DNA from: Streptomyces sp. Tue 6430
Lineage (GTDB): Bacteria > Actinomycetota > Actinomycetes > Streptomycetales > Streptomycetaceae
Length of the DNA: 64,000 bases
Direction: 5' to 3'
Assembly (NCBI GenBank): GCA_021568835.1
Contig: JAKGSH010000010.1
Location: 2,852,001 to 2,916,000, forward strand
The notes under the pieces are model-generated. The model saw nothing but the letters and a program-made list of their open reading frames with translations. It searched no databases and had not been told where the DNA came from. Shown piece by piece: positions 31,136 through 40,820 of the stretch; position 1 is the stretch's first letter, and each line of letters begins with the position of its first letter. The position numbers and the translations under genes were made by a program.

Positions 31136-31933
31136 TCAGCGGTCGGCCGTCACCAGGGTCGCGGTGAAGGGGAAGGCCGTCGTGTCGGCGGGGAGGGCGG
31201 CGCGGACGGCGTCGGCGGCCCGGGTGAGGGCTTCCTCGCCCCCTGCCTCGGTGATCGTCCGGCCCCAGGGGATCGCGGAGAGGTGGCCGGGGACGTGCTC
31301 CCGGAGCGGGGGGAGGGCGATGGTGAAGGTGAGGTCGCGGCGGGTGGTCCGCCGCAGGCCCGCCGCGTCCAGGGCCGCGGTGAGGCGGTCCGCGGCGCGG
31401 AAGGCGTCCTGGAAGTCCGCCGCCGCGTCGGGTCCGCCGTACTGCCGCACCGCGCGGAGCTGGGCGGTGAAGTAGGGGGACGCTTCGAGGTTCGACCAGA
31501 CGGTGGCGGCGAAGCGGCCTCGGGGACGCAGCACGCGGGCCGTCTCGCGCAGGGCGGCGTCGAGGTCGGGGAAGAACTGGGCGCCCTGCTGGCAGAGGAC
31601 GACGTCGAAGGTCGCCTCCGGGTAGGGGAGGTCGTCGGCGGGTGCGGCGGTGAACTCGATGTCGGGATAGAGGCGCGGGTGGTGCTCCACGGCGACCTCG
31701 AGCATCGCCCCGTTCGGATCCACGCCGACGACGCGGCCGGTGGGGCCGGCCTGTGCGGCGGCGGCGCGGGCCGCGAAGCCGGTGCCGCACGCGAGGTCGA
31801 GGACGGTGGCGCCGGGGTAGAGGTCCGCGGCGTCCACGAGTGCGGTCACGAAGGGCGCCATGAGGGGCGCGACGTAGTGTTCGTAGCGCTCGGGAGCGCT
31901 TCCCTTGAGGTGAAAGCCCGTTGCGTCTGCCAT
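31136..31933 (-). CDS. SAM-dependent methyltransferase (class I)
   Basis: 265 residues. Motif I VLDLACGTGFAARAA (about residues 44-58), motif II region VVGVDPNGAMLEVA and motif III FDVVLCQQGAQFFPD followed by RVLRPRGRFAATVW are those of the UbiE/COQ5-like small-molecule methyltransferases. The methyl acceptor cannot be deduced. It is transcribed away from the phosphatase gene and converges with the MFS gene. Confidence 0.92.
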   Translation of the reverse strand: MADATGFHLKGSAPERYEHYVAPLMAPFVTALVDAADLYPGATVLDLACGTGFAARAAAAQAGPTGRVVGVDPNGAMLEVAVEHHPRLYPDIEFTAAPADDLPYPEATFDVVLCQQGAQFFPDLDAALRETARVLRPRGRFAATVWSNLEASPYFTAQLRAVRQYGGPDAAADFQDAFRAADRLTAALDAAGLRRTTRRDLTFTIALPPLREHVPGHLSAIPWGRTITEAGGEEALTRAADAVRAALPADTTAFPFTATLVTADR

Positions 31934-32005
31934 GGGGAGCTACTAGCACCGGGAGGCGTGTTCGCCTAGGTGGCGCGCGCCGGGCAACGGTGTTCGAGGC
32001 CGGTT

Positions 32006-33672
32006 TCAGTCGGTGGGCCTGGGCAGGACGAACTCGCACCACACGGCTTTTCCGCCGCCGGGGGTACGTCTGCTGCCCCAGCCGGAGGCGATCGTGGCGA
32101 CGATGGCGATGCCCCGGCCCGACTCGTCGGCCGGCTCCGCGCGGCGGCGGCGTGGCAGGTGGTCGTCGCCGTCGGTGACCTCGATGATCAGGCGGCGGTC
32201 GGTGCGGCGCAGGCGCAGGCGCATGGGCGGGACGCCGTGCTGGAGGGAGTTGGCGACGAGTTCGCTGGTGGCGAGGACGCCCAGGTCGTGCAGCTCCGCG
32301 GGGAAGCGCCAGCTGGTGAGGACGCCGGAGGCGAAGGCACGCGCGCGAGGGGCCGCTTCGACGCCGCCGAGCAGTTCCAGGGCGGCGTTGCGGAACAGCT
32401 CGCCGTCGGGGCCGGTGCGGGCCGGGTGCTGGAGGACCAGGACGGCCACGTCGTCGTCGTGGTCCGCGGTGACGCCCGCCGAGCGGACCAGGCGGTCGCA
32501 GACCACCTGGGGGGAGCCGGTGGCACCGGCCAGGGCGCGTTCCAGGGCGGCGATGCCCTCGTCGAGGTCCTCGTTGCGCCGCTCGACCAGGCCGTCGGTG
32601 TAGAGGACGGCGGTGGATCCCGGGCCGAGGGGGACCGAGCCGGAGGCGTGGATCCAACCACCCGTGCCGAGCGGGGGGCCGGTGGGTTCGTCGGCGCGCC
32701 GGACGGTGCCGCTCTCGTCGCGGACCAGGATCGGCAGATGGCCCGCGGAGGCGTACACCAGGCGTCCCTCGTTGGGGTCGTGGATGGCGTACACGCAGGT
32801 GGCGATCTGGTTGGCGTCGATCTCCATGGCGAGGCCGTCGAGGAGCTGGAGGATCTCGTGCGGCGGGAGGTCGAGGCGGGCGTAGGCGCGGACGGCGGTG
32901 CGCAGCTGGCCCATGACGGCCGCCGCCCGGACGCCGCGGCCCATGACGTCGCCGATGACGAGGGCGGTGCGGCCGCCGCCGAGGGTGATGACGTCGTACC
33001 AGTCGCCGCCGACCGCCGCCTCGGTGCCGCCGGGGTGGTAGGTGGCGGCGATGCGCAGGTCGTCGGGTTCTTCAAGCTCCTGGGGGAGCAGGGAACGCTG
33101 GAGGGTGACGGCGGTCTCGCGCTGGCGGCGCTCGCTGGCTCTGAGCCGTTCGGCGGCTTCGGCGTGGTCGGTGACGTCGGTGGCGAACACCAGGACGGCG
33201 CTCTCGCCGTGGTTCTCCGGGACCGGGGTGCAGGTGAACGTGTAGGAGCGGCCGTCGGGCGCCTTGCGGGACTTCAGGGTGCGGGGCTTGCCGCTGCGCT
33301 GGGCCTGGTCGAGTAGCGGCATCAGGCCCAGGTCGCGCAGCTCGGGAGGGCCTCGGCGGCCGGTTCGCCGAGAGGCCGTGCGCCGAAGGCCGCCGTGTAG
33401 GCGCCGTTGACGTAGGCGAGGCGGTGGTCGGGGCCGTGCACGAGGGCGACCAGGGCCGGGACGCGGTCGAGGACCTCGCGGGCGGGGAGTTCGTCGACGG
33501 CGGGCAGCGGGGGCGGGTCGTCGCCGGTGAGTCGTTCGGCGCGGGCCGCGGGTACGGAGCCCGGGCCGGAGCTCTCGCTCCGCCGGTCCGTGAGGGTGAC
33601 CGGGTGCTCCGCTCGCGCGGCGGCGCGGCGCTGCGTTCCGGGGAGCCGGGCGCTCCAGCGCGTGAAGTTCAC
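32006..33672 (-). CDS. PAS - SpoIIE/PP2C phosphatase - HATPase regulatory protein (1-nt frameshift)
   Basis: About 555 residues after joining two frames. The N-terminal PAS domain includes LVHGPDHRLAYVNGAYTAAF. The central PP2C/SpoIIE domain has GGDWYDVITLGGGRTALVIG, GDVMGRG, TDGLVERR and DHDDDVAVLVLQ. The C-terminal RsbW-like HATPase shows ATSELVANSLQHG and SGRGIAIV. Such fusions control anti-sigma partner switches. The frame breaks after EPAAEALP; one base missing near 33344-33346 restores ELRDLGLMPLLDQAQRS. GTG 33672 with AAGGA upstream is preferred over 33801. Confidence 0.9.
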
Positions 33673-33936
33673 GAATCCTTGCCTCGTGTCAGTCGTCGAC
33701 GGCCGGCTCCGGGCCCGGCCTGCCGGGGCTCCGGAGGCCGCGCGGCGGTGGCCGCAATTGTTGCAGCACCCGGGACGGGGAGCGCGTGGGAACAGCCTCA
33801 TGGGTCGGCAGGGGTGGGTGGTGGCCCGCCGGGGGCTCGGGAGGGGCGGTGAGCAGGGAGCAGTCTGGCAGTGCGGCCGCCGTCCGGGCCGGCATTCGTC
33901 AGACGTGGGGGCGGTCGGTGGAGTTCCTGGTTCGGG

Positions 33937-35316
33937 TCAGGACGACCCCTTCGGGTCGCCGGAAGACTCGTCAGAAGGCTTTCCACCGGCAGCGAGTTCG
34001 AACTCCGCGCGGGGATGTTCGAGGGATCCGAGCGAGACGATCTCCCGTTTGAAGAGTCCGGACAGCGTCCACTCGGCGAGCACGCGCGCCTTGCGGTTGA
34101 AGGTGGGGATACGGCTGAGGTGGTAGGCGCGGTGCATGAACCAGGCCGGGTAGCCCTTCAGCTTGCGTCCGTAGACGTGTGCGACGCCCTTGTGCAGCCC
34201 CAGGGAGGCGACCGAGCCGACGTATGCGTGCGCGTACGTCCGCAGGGGCTCGCCGCGCAGGGAGCGGGCGATGTTGTCGCCGAGGAGCTTGGCCTGGCGT
34301 ACCGCGTGCTGGGCGTTCGGGGCGGTGTACGCGCCGGGCCGGCCGGCGGTCAGGTCGGGGACGGCGGCGGCGTCCCCGGCCGCCCACGCGTGCGTGACGC
34401 CCTCGACGGTCAGCTCCGGGGTGCACTTGAGGCGGCCGCGCTCGGTGAGGGGCAGGTCGCTGGCGGCGAGCACCGGGTGGGGTTTGACGCCGGCGGTCCA
34501 CACGACCGTACGGGTCGGGAAGCGGGCGCCGTCGCTGAGGACGGCGACGCGGTCCGCGCACGACTCCAGGCGGGTGCCGAGGCGGACGTCGATGTTGCGG
34601 CGGCGCAGTTCGCTGACCGTGTAGCGCCCCATGTCCTCGCCGACCTCCGGGAGGATCCGGTCGGAGGCCTCGACGAGGATCCACTTCAGGTCCTCGGGCT
34701 CGACGTTGTGGTAGTAGCGCGTGGTGTAGCGGGCCATGTCCTCCAGCTCGGCGAGCGCCTCCACGCCCGCGAAGCCGCCGCCGACGAAGACGAAGGTGAG
34801 GGCGGCGTCGCGGATCGCGGGGTCGCGCGTGGAGGAGGCGATGTCCATCTGTTCGATGACGTGGTTGCGCAGGCCGATGGCCTCCTCGACCGTCTTGAAG
34901 CCGATGGCGTGGTCGGCGAGGCCGGGGACGGGCAGGGTGCGGGAGACCGAGCCGGGCGCGAGGACCAGTTCGTCGTACGTCAGCCGGCGCGGGCCGGTGC
35001 CCTCCTCGTCCGTGGCGAGGGTGGTCAGGGTCGCGGTGCGCCGGGCGTGGTCGATGGCGGTGACCTCGCCGACGACGACCCGGCAGTGCGGCAGGACGTG
35101 GCGCAGCGGTACGACGACGTGGCGCGGGGAGACGGCGCCCGCGGCGGCCTCGGGCAGGAACGGCTGGTACGTCATGTACGGGTCGGGCGTGACGACCGTG
35201 ATCTCGGCCTCGCCCCGGCCGATCTCCTGTCTCAGCTGCCGCTGGAGCCGCAGGGCCGTGTACATCCCGACGTAGCCGCCGCCGACAACGAGAATGCGCG
35301 CACGTTCCTTCACCAT
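33937..35316 (-). CDS. ndh: NADH dehydrogenase type II (NDH-2)
   Basis: About 459 residues. A membrane-peripheral flavoprotein that passes electrons from NADH to menaquinone without proton pumping. FAD-binding fold RILVVGGGYVGMYTALRL at the N-terminus, NADH-binding fold FVFVGGGFAGVEAL at about residue 165, and the FAD-contact AWAAGDAAAVPDL at about 310. The start at 35316 (MVKERARIL) is chosen because homology begins there. It is adjacent to and divergent from atrA, as SCO4119/SCO4118 in S. coelicolor (from memory). Confidence 0.92.
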   Translation of the reverse strand: MVKERARILVVGGGYVGMYTALRLQRQLRQEIGRGEAEITVVTPDPYMTYQPFLPEAAAGAVSPRHVVVPLRHVLPHCRVVVGEVTAIDHARRTATLTTLATDEEGTGPRRLTYDELVLAPGSVSRTLPVPGLADHAIGFKTVEEAIGLRNHVIEQMDIASSTRDPAIRDAALTFVFVGGGFAGVEALAELEDMARYTTRYYHNVEPEDLKWILVEASDRILPEVGEDMGRYTVSELRRRNIDVRLGTRLESCADRVAVLSDGARFPTRTVVWTAGVKPHPVLAASDLPLTERGRLKCTPELTVEGVTHAWAAGDAAAVPDLTAGRPGAYTAPNAQHAVRQAKLLGDNIARSLRGEPLRTYAHAYVGSVASLGLHKGVAHVYGRKLKGYPAWFMHRAYHLSRIPTFNRKARVLAEWTLSGLFKREIVSLGSLEHPRAEFELAAGGKPSDESSGDPKGSS

Positions 35317-35717
35317 CCCATGACGCACCCCGCGCCGGAGTTTGTCCACAGCCCCGACAATTCGTGTGACCGCGGGACGGGCGGGGGCGGGGACGGCCGA
35401 AATGCCGGCGGGAGGGGCGGGACCGCAGGTCAGCCCGGGTTCGCCGGGGTGCGGGAAGGGGTGTTATCGGGACGTATGCGGCCCGTGCTCCGATCGGGGG
35501 GCGCTCCGTGCGGAACCTGCCCCTTCTGAATTGACTCCCTCTCAACTATGTTCGTGTGTCGACGGGGTGCAGGGGGAAGCGCTCGTCGGATCCGTGAGGT
35601 GCCGCTGACCCAGGGCCCCGCCGCGGGTCCGGTTCCGTTGCCCCTGCTTCATGCGCCCCGTGCATTCGATGGCGGGGAAAGTCTCCGGGGGGAGACGTCA
35701 TTACCGGGGGAACATTC
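35317..35717. other. Divergent intergenic region between ndh and atrA
   Basis: No convincing gene; the reading frames here are shadows. It must hold the promoters of both genes. An A+T-richer patch at about 35525-35560 contains TTGACT. The atrA ribosome binding site (GGGGG) is at about 35706. I see no clear palindromic operator. Confidence 0.6.
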
Positions 35718-36482
35718 ATGCATATTCAGGACACGCATTGGTCGTCCGCGTCCACACTCGGACCGAACGGCATGGTGAGCGCGGCGGTCGACGGACGCGG
35801 GGACACCTCGCGGACCACGCCGCTGCGCGTGGACGCACAGCGCAATCTGGAGCACGTGCTGCGTGCGGCGCGTGAGGTCTTCGGCGAGCTGGGGTACGGC
35901 GCCCCGATGGAGGACGTGGCGCGGCGCGCCCGGGTGGGCGTCGGCACGGTGTACCGGCGCTTTCCCAGCAAGGACGTCCTGGTGCGGCGGATAGCCGAGG
36001 AGGAGACCTCCCGGCTGACCGACCAGGCGCGGACGGCGCTGGGTCAGGAGGACGAGCCGTGGTCGGCGCTGTCGCGCTTCCTGCGCACGTCGGTGGCGTC
36101 CGGAGCCGGGCGGCTGCTGCCTCCGCAGGTGCTGCGGGTCGGCGTCGCCGAGGAGGGCACGGAGAGCACCGTCGTCGACGAGGCCCGGGTTCCGCAGCAG
36201 CGGAGCCAGCCGGACGGCGGCGAGCTGCGGCTGCTCACCGACGCGGGCGCGCAGAGCGTCGTGGACGACACCGGGGCGGCGGCCCTGCTCGACGTCGTGG
36301 GCCGGCTGGTGGACCGGGCGCGGGCGGCGGGTGAGCTGCGGCCGGACGTCTCGGTGTCGGACGTCCTGCTGGTCATCGCCACCGCGGCGCCCTCCCTGCC
36401 GGACCCGGTCCACCAGGCGGCGGCTTCGTCCCGGCTGCTGGACATCCTGCTGGAGGGGTTGCGGTCCCGGCCGGCGTCCTAG
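35718..36482 (+). CDS. atrA: TetR-family global regulator AtrA
   Basis: 254 residues from ATG 35718. After a flexible N-terminus (about 35 residues) the TetR DNA-binding domain reads VLRAAREVFGELGYGAPMED and VARRARVGVGTVYRRFPSKD, followed by a ligand-binding domain. This N-terminal sequence and the neighbouring ndh match AtrA (SCO4118), which in S. coelicolor activates actII-ORF4 and nag genes. The interdomain segment (VAEEGTESTVVDEARVPQQR) looks less conserved than the HTH. Ortholog assignment is by recollection and synteny. Confidence 0.87.
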   Translation: MHIQDTHWSSASTLGPNGMVSAAVDGRGDTSRTTPLRVDAQRNLEHVLRAAREVFGELGYGAPMEDVARRARVGVGTVYRRFPSKDVLVRRIAEEETSRLTDQARTALGQEDEPWSALSRFLRTSVASGAGRLLPPQVLRVGVAEEGTESTVVDEARVPQQRSQPDGGELRLLTDAGAQSVVDDTGAAALLDVVGRLVDRARAAGELRPDVSVSDVLLVIATAAPSLPDPVHQAAASSRLLDILLEGLRSRPAS

Positions 36483-36564
36483 GTGTACTGACCCGCGGGG
36501 TTGTCGACGCGGGTGACGGGTGGCCGTCTGCCGTGAACGGTCAGCCGGGCATCACGGTGGGACA

Positions 36565-36619
36565 CGAAGACCTCCGGTGCGGTGAAGCCCAGACACCTTC
36601 ACCGCACCGGAGGTCTTCG
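36565..36619. terminator. 23-bp perfect hairpin after atrA
   Basis: The arm 36565-36587 (starts CGAAGACCTCCGGTGCGG) is perfectly complementary to 36597-36619, with a nine-base loop. It lies 83 bases after the atrA stop. The length and perfection mark it as a Rho-independent-type terminator without U tract, possibly working on both strands. Confidence 0.9.
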
Positions 36620-36711
36620 CACGTTCAGGACCCACCGGGTGTCGACGGCGCTCGTGATCGATACACCTGGCCCGGTGCGGGGCGGGTTCGTGGGCCCCAC
36701 CCCCGAGGCGC

Positions 36712-37263
36712 GTGTCGGCCGCGGGCGTCAACCGGTCTTCGCGGAGAGCCCGGGGAACCTTCCCCGTCCGGGTGAACTTCGGTGCCGGGCGCGGACAAGT
36801 CCCCACGGACGAGTGGACGACCTCTCCCGCCCCGGTGGTCTACGAGCTGAGCGAGCTGTCCTTCGACGTCACCGGGGACGGCACCGGGCCGGAGATCCGT
36901 CTCGGCGGGAGCAGCTGGGTGTGGCAGCGGTACGGCCTGTCCGTCGCCGGCCGCGTGTACGCGCGCGGAGTGACCGTGCACGGCGACTCCTCCGTCACGA
37001 TCGACCTCAACCGCACCTGTACCGCCTACGACGCCGTGGCCGGTGTCGACGACCTGACGCAGAAGCTCGGCAAGGTCGTCTTCTCCGTCCGCGCCGACGG
37101 GGTCCGGCTGTGGTCGTCCGGAACCGTCAGGGGGCGACCCCGCCGTGCCCGTCCATGTGGACCTGACCGGCCGGGAGACCGTGACGCTGGTGGTCGAGCC
37201 GCACAACCACCTCGACACGGTGGCGCTCGCGGACTGGGCCGAGTCGAAGCTCACCTGTACGTA
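36712..37263 (+). pseudogene. NPCBM-domain protein remnant (truncated, frameshifted)
   Basis: From about 36800 the plus strand encodes an NPCBM (novel putative carbohydrate-binding module) domain: VYELSELSFDVTGDG, then SWVWQRYGLSVAGRVYARGV, TVHGDSSVTIDLNRTCTAYD and VVFSVRADGVRLW. The frame is lost at the G run 37130-37134; the next frame completes the domain (VPVHVDLTGRETVTLVVEP, then ALADWAESKLTCT and a stop at 37263). Here the correction needs one base removed or two added, unlike most other breaks. Upstream of the domain nothing resembles an N-terminal partner. In S. coelicolor the gene after atrA is the ECF sigma factor SCO4117 (recollection), so this may be the leftover 3' end of a larger gene. 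Confidence 0.65.
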
Positions 37264-37299
37264 GGAGGTCGTCCGTACGCGGAAGATCACCTGCGCGCA

Positions 37300-38040
37300 G
37301 AAGTCATCCGTACGCAGCGGTCGGGGGCCCGGAGTGCCGGTGGCCGGTGCCGGGTGGTCGTGCGCGGCCTCGGTGAGTTCGCGCAGGGCGCCGGTCACCG
37401 TCAGGGTCGCGCCCCGGGCCCGTTCGGCCTCGTGCCGTTCGGCGCCCAGGGCCTCGCGGGCGGCCGTCTCGGCCCGCTCGGCCAGGACGCGCCGCGGGGC
37501 GGGGCGCGGATGGGGGCCGTACAGCGCGTCGGCGGCCGCGAGCAGCCGGGCCGAGCGCGGGGAGTCCCCGAGCCGGGCCAGCAGGGTCGCCGCGCCGTCG
37601 ACGATCGCCGAGGTGACGGTCTCGGCGCAGTGGTCGGCCAGCGCGCGGCGCAGGGTGCCGGCAAGCAGTGCCAAGGCGGGCTCCGGACCCGACTCGGCGG
37701 CGGTGACCTGCGCCTCGAGCATCCCCAGTGCCGCGGTGAACCGGGGCGGCGGTGTGCCCATGGACGTGGCGACGCGGCTCGCGTCGTACAACTCCCGCGC
37801 GCGGACGGTGTCGCCGTCGTCCACGGCGATCTGGGCGCGCAGCATGAGCACGAACGCGCGGGCGGCCGTCGGTCCGGCGTGAACGGGTCGGTGCGGGAAG
37901 ACGTGCCGATGCCGTCCGCCTGTGCGTCGGCGGCCGCCGACGCGCCGGACGCCTGAGACGCGGGTGCCGCAGCACCGGGCGCTGCAGGACCGGGCGGTGC
38001 AGGACCGGGTGGCGCCGTCGCGGTCCCGCGGGGCGGGCCG
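37300..38040 (-). pseudogene. C-terminal fragment of a SARP/AfsR-type regulator
   Basis: The minus strand encodes about 240 residues like the C-terminal TPR part of BTAD/SARP regulators: AFVLMLRAQIAVDDGDTVRA, GDSPRSARLLAAADALYGPH and EALGAERHEAERARG. A Pro/Ala-rich linker frame (GTSSRTDPFTP) joins it if one G is added near 37874-37877. No OmpR-type HTH, BTAD or NB-ARC part exists upstream, because the asparagine-synthetase-like gene ends at 38042. The 3' end has no proper stop and its frame runs on antisense to the NPCBM remnant. I read it as a decayed, 5'-truncated regulator. Confidence 0.55.
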
Positions 38041-38041
38041 C

Positions 38042-40189
38042 TCAGCGCGCGGCCAGGCCCGCGCCCTCGCCCCCCGGGGCCACCGCCCGTCGCTGCGGGG
38101 CGATTCCCGCCGGGACCGCGCGGGAGCGGGCCGGGGTCCCCGTCCAGCAGGTGCCTCTTCGGGACAGGAGGCGGCGGAGCCAGAGTTCGAGGGAGACGAG
38201 GTCGGCGAGGCCGTCGAGGGGCAGGGGCTCGCCCGCGGCGGCGCCGCGGAGGGCCTTGCGGACGACGCGGGCTTCGATCAGGCCGGCGTCGGCGAGCAGG
38301 GGTGCGTCGAAGAGGGTGATGAGGGGATCCGCCGCCATGCGCAGGCCCGCGCGGGCCGCGGCGGTGGTGGTGGCCTGGGTGGGGGCGCCCCAGCCGGGCG
38401 GGAGGTCCGCGACCCCGGAGCTCTTGAGGACGGTGCGCAGGATCGCCGCGCGCGCCCCCGGCTGCACGCGCAGGGTCTCGGGCAGCGCGCGGCAGGCGCG
38501 GACGACCTGGTTGTCGAGGAAGGGGGCGTGCAGGCGCTGGGAGCGGATCTCGGCGGCCTGTTCCAGCACGCGCAGGTCGGCCGCGTGGCGGGCGAGGGCG
38601 GCACGCGCGCGGTGGTCGCCGGGCCGCTGGCCGGGGCCCCCCGCGGCGCGGTGGGCGGCACTCTGGAGGCGGACCGACACTTCCGCCAGTGCCTCGCCGG
38701 TCAGCCACCGCGCCGCCGGGCCGGGCCCGCCCCAGGCGAGGGCGGCCAGCGAGGCGCCCACCGCGCCTCCGGGGTCGTCGAAGCGGCGGTTCCTGAGCCG
38801 TTCGGCGAGGCCCTCCACCCCCGCCCGGTACGGCGTGCGGGCGAGTCGGCGGGCGGCGCCGTACACGCGCGCGGGGACGAGGACGGAGCCGTCCGCCCGG
38901 GTGAGGGCGGCGACGGGGCGCACCAGGTGACGTCGTTTGCGGTCCATCAGCAGGTCCGCGAGGCGGGCCGGGTGGGCGTCGAGGACCTGGCGGGCGCCGT
39001 AGCCCGTGAAGTGGTCGGCGCTGCCGGCGGCGAGGCGGGCGCGGTGGCCGGCCGCGGTCACCAGGCTGGGGCCGGGTTCGTCGGTCAGCGGGCCTTCCAG
39101 GTCGGCGTACGGCAGGGTCTCCTCGCCGCCGGTGACGACGACGTGGTGCAGGCGGGGGTTGGCGGCGAGGGTGCCGGCCCGTTGCAGTTCCGCCTCGCGT
39201 CCGCCGACGGCGAGGTCGTTGAAGGTGACGGCCAGGAGGCGCTCGCCGGCGCCCGTGCCGTGGCCCAGGAGCGTGCCGGGCATGCCGGGCAGGCCGGCGG
39301 CGAGGAGCGCGAGCGTCCCGGAGGCAGGGCCGCCGGACAGGTCGGCGCCGATGCCCGGGACGGGCATCCCGCGCGCGGCGCGCCGCTCCGCGGGGCCCAT
39401 GCCGGGCACGGGGCCGGGGTCGATGTCGGGGACGTGCCGGGGCGCGGACAGACGCGCGCGCACCGCTTCGACGAGGGCGTCGCGGATGGCGTCGACCGCG
39501 CTGTCCGGGTCCGCCGGGACGGCCGCCACGGCGAGCGAGGCGACGGGTTCGTAGCCCGCGACCTCCCTGGCCCCGGCGCGCAGGACGAGCGCGTGCCCCG
39601 GCGGAACGCGCCGCACGCCGTCGTACGGGGTGGAGTCGTGCACGGCGGCCGGTACGTCGGGGGCGGCGAGGAGGGCCGCGAGGTGGCCGAAGTCGAGGTT
39701 GGCCTCGACGAGGTCGGCCAGCGGCAGCGCGGCCGTCGCGTACGCCGTGCCGCCCGCCCAGGGGGTGTGGAACACCGGCCGCGCGCCCGCGAGGTCGCCG
39801 CAGACGGTGATGCGCCGGTCGACCTGGACGATCGCGGTGTAGCTGCCGGGCCAGGCCGTCAGATGCCGGAGTGCGCCTCCGCGCGCGGCGAACAGGCCGA
39901 CGCGCAGCTGTTCGTCCGTCGCGCCGCAGGTGCCGAGGACCGCGATCCGGGTCCGGGCGTCGGCCCGCACCACCCGCACCTCGTCGGAACGCCAGTCGCC
40001 GACGGCCCACAGCGGATCGGGGTCGCCCCACAGGAGTTGGGCGCCCACCGGCTGCAGCGTCTCGCCGTCGTGGCCGATCCGGCCGCCGTCCTCGCCGGCG
40101 TACGCACCGGGGCCGCCGTAGGCCCCCGCTCCGGAGGCGCCGGGGCCAGGGGCCGCGGCGGTGCTGCTCCATCCCACCAACCACCGCAT
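38042..40189 (-). CDS. Asparagine-synthetase-like protein without the glutaminase Cys
   Basis: 715 residues from ATG 40189 (GGAGG upstream). Overall it follows Asn synthetase B/lasso-cyclase architecture: an N-terminal Ntn-like domain (WPGSYTAIVQVDRRITVCGD, then DLAGARPVFHTPWAGG) and a C-terminal synthetase domain (DHFTGYGARQVLDAHPARLA, RSQRLHAPFLDNQVVRACRA). The N-terminus is MRWLVGWSS, so the catalytic Cys2 for glutamine hydrolysis is absent. The ATP-pyrophosphatase loop reads LSGGPASGTLALLAA instead of SGGxDSS. It may form amide bonds with another amine donor, or be a non-catalytic relative. No lasso precursor or B protein genes are nearby. Confidence 0.82.
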   Translation of the reverse strand: MRWLVGWSSTAAAPGPGASGAGAYGGPGAYAGEDGGRIGHDGETLQPVGAQLLWGDPDPLWAVGDWRSDEVRVVRADARTRIAVLGTCGATDEQLRVGLFAARGGALRHLTAWPGSYTAIVQVDRRITVCGDLAGARPVFHTPWAGGTAYATAALPLADLVEANLDFGHLAALLAAPDVPAAVHDSTPYDGVRRVPPGHALVLRAGAREVAGYEPVASLAVAAVPADPDSAVDAIRDALVEAVRARLSAPRHVPDIDPGPVPGMGPAERRAARGMPVPGIGADLSGGPASGTLALLAAGLPGMPGTLLGHGTGAGERLLAVTFNDLAVGGREAELQRAGTLAANPRLHHVVVTGGEETLPYADLEGPLTDEPGPSLVTAAGHRARLAAGSADHFTGYGARQVLDAHPARLADLLMDRKRRHLVRPVAALTRADGSVLVPARVYGAARRLARTPYRAGVEGLAERLRNRRFDDPGGAVGASLAALAWGGPGPAARWLTGEALAEVSVRLQSAAHRAAGGPGQRPGDHRARAALARHAADLRVLEQAAEIRSQRLHAPFLDNQVVRACRALPETLRVQPGARAAILRTVLKSSGVADLPPGWGAPTQATTTAAARAGLRMAADPLITLFDAPLLADAGLIEARVVRKALRGAAAGEPLPLDGLADLVSLELWLRRLLSRRGTCWTGTPARSRAVPAGIAPQRRAVAPGGEGAGLAAR

Positions 40190-40820
40190 CGACGCCTCCA
40201 CAGGCCGTGGACAACAGCTGCACCGTACGAACGGTTCACATGCTGCCACGAAGAACGCGCCGCAGAGGGAGGTGACGCCGTGCGAGATCCGCGGAGTGCG
40301 CCTGTGCGAGCGCCCCCTCACCGCCCCGGAGGGCCGGGTGAACTCCCGCGCGCGGGGCGACGGTCACCGCGTGCACCCCCGCGTGTGCGACGCGAATGCG
40401 CCCCCGGTACGCTCCCCCGGAACGCCCCGAGCGCCCTGGATTTCCATGGTGGGAAGCGTATTCGCCGACGGAACACAGGGTCGATTTTCGGCCAATTACC
40501 GTGTGCGACAACGCCGTTGAAACAGCTTCGCACACGCTCCGTCACAGCCGCGCGCCCGACCCGGCGCGCCGGCCCGGGAGGCGACGAACGCCCCCCGGAC
40601 CGTTCCACCGCCCGCGGGGATTGTGGCGGCGGTGTCCCCCAGCCCACTGGATCCAGTACAGCGGGCCGACCCACGCACCGCCCATGGAAGCGCTCCCCCG
40701 GTGGCCGGACCAGAGCGCACGGACGGGCGCACGGCCACACGTCGGGAGCACGCCGCAACCGTGCGTATGGGGGCCGTACTTGCGTACGAACCACAATCCC
40801 GCCATCCGGAAGAATGCCCC
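40190..40820. other. Long divergent intergenic region
   Basis: About 630 bases without a supportable gene. Overlapping ORFs on both strands (up to about 160 codons) have arginine/proline-rich products and no family resemblance. A relatively A+T-rich patch lies at about 40470-40530. Palindromic CGTACTTGCGTACG is at about 40776-40789, just upstream of the promoter for the next gene. Confidence 0.55.

Noticed and set aside
38042..40189. Lasso peptide biosynthetic cluster around the asparagine-synthetase-like gene
   Set aside because: No precursor peptide, RiPP recognition element or leader protease gene within 10 kb on either side.
40318..40794. ORFs of 120-160 codons in the 40.2-40.8 kb intergenic region
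   Set aside because: Arg/Pro/Gly-rich products with no recognisable family, several overlapping candidates and no good ribosome binding site.
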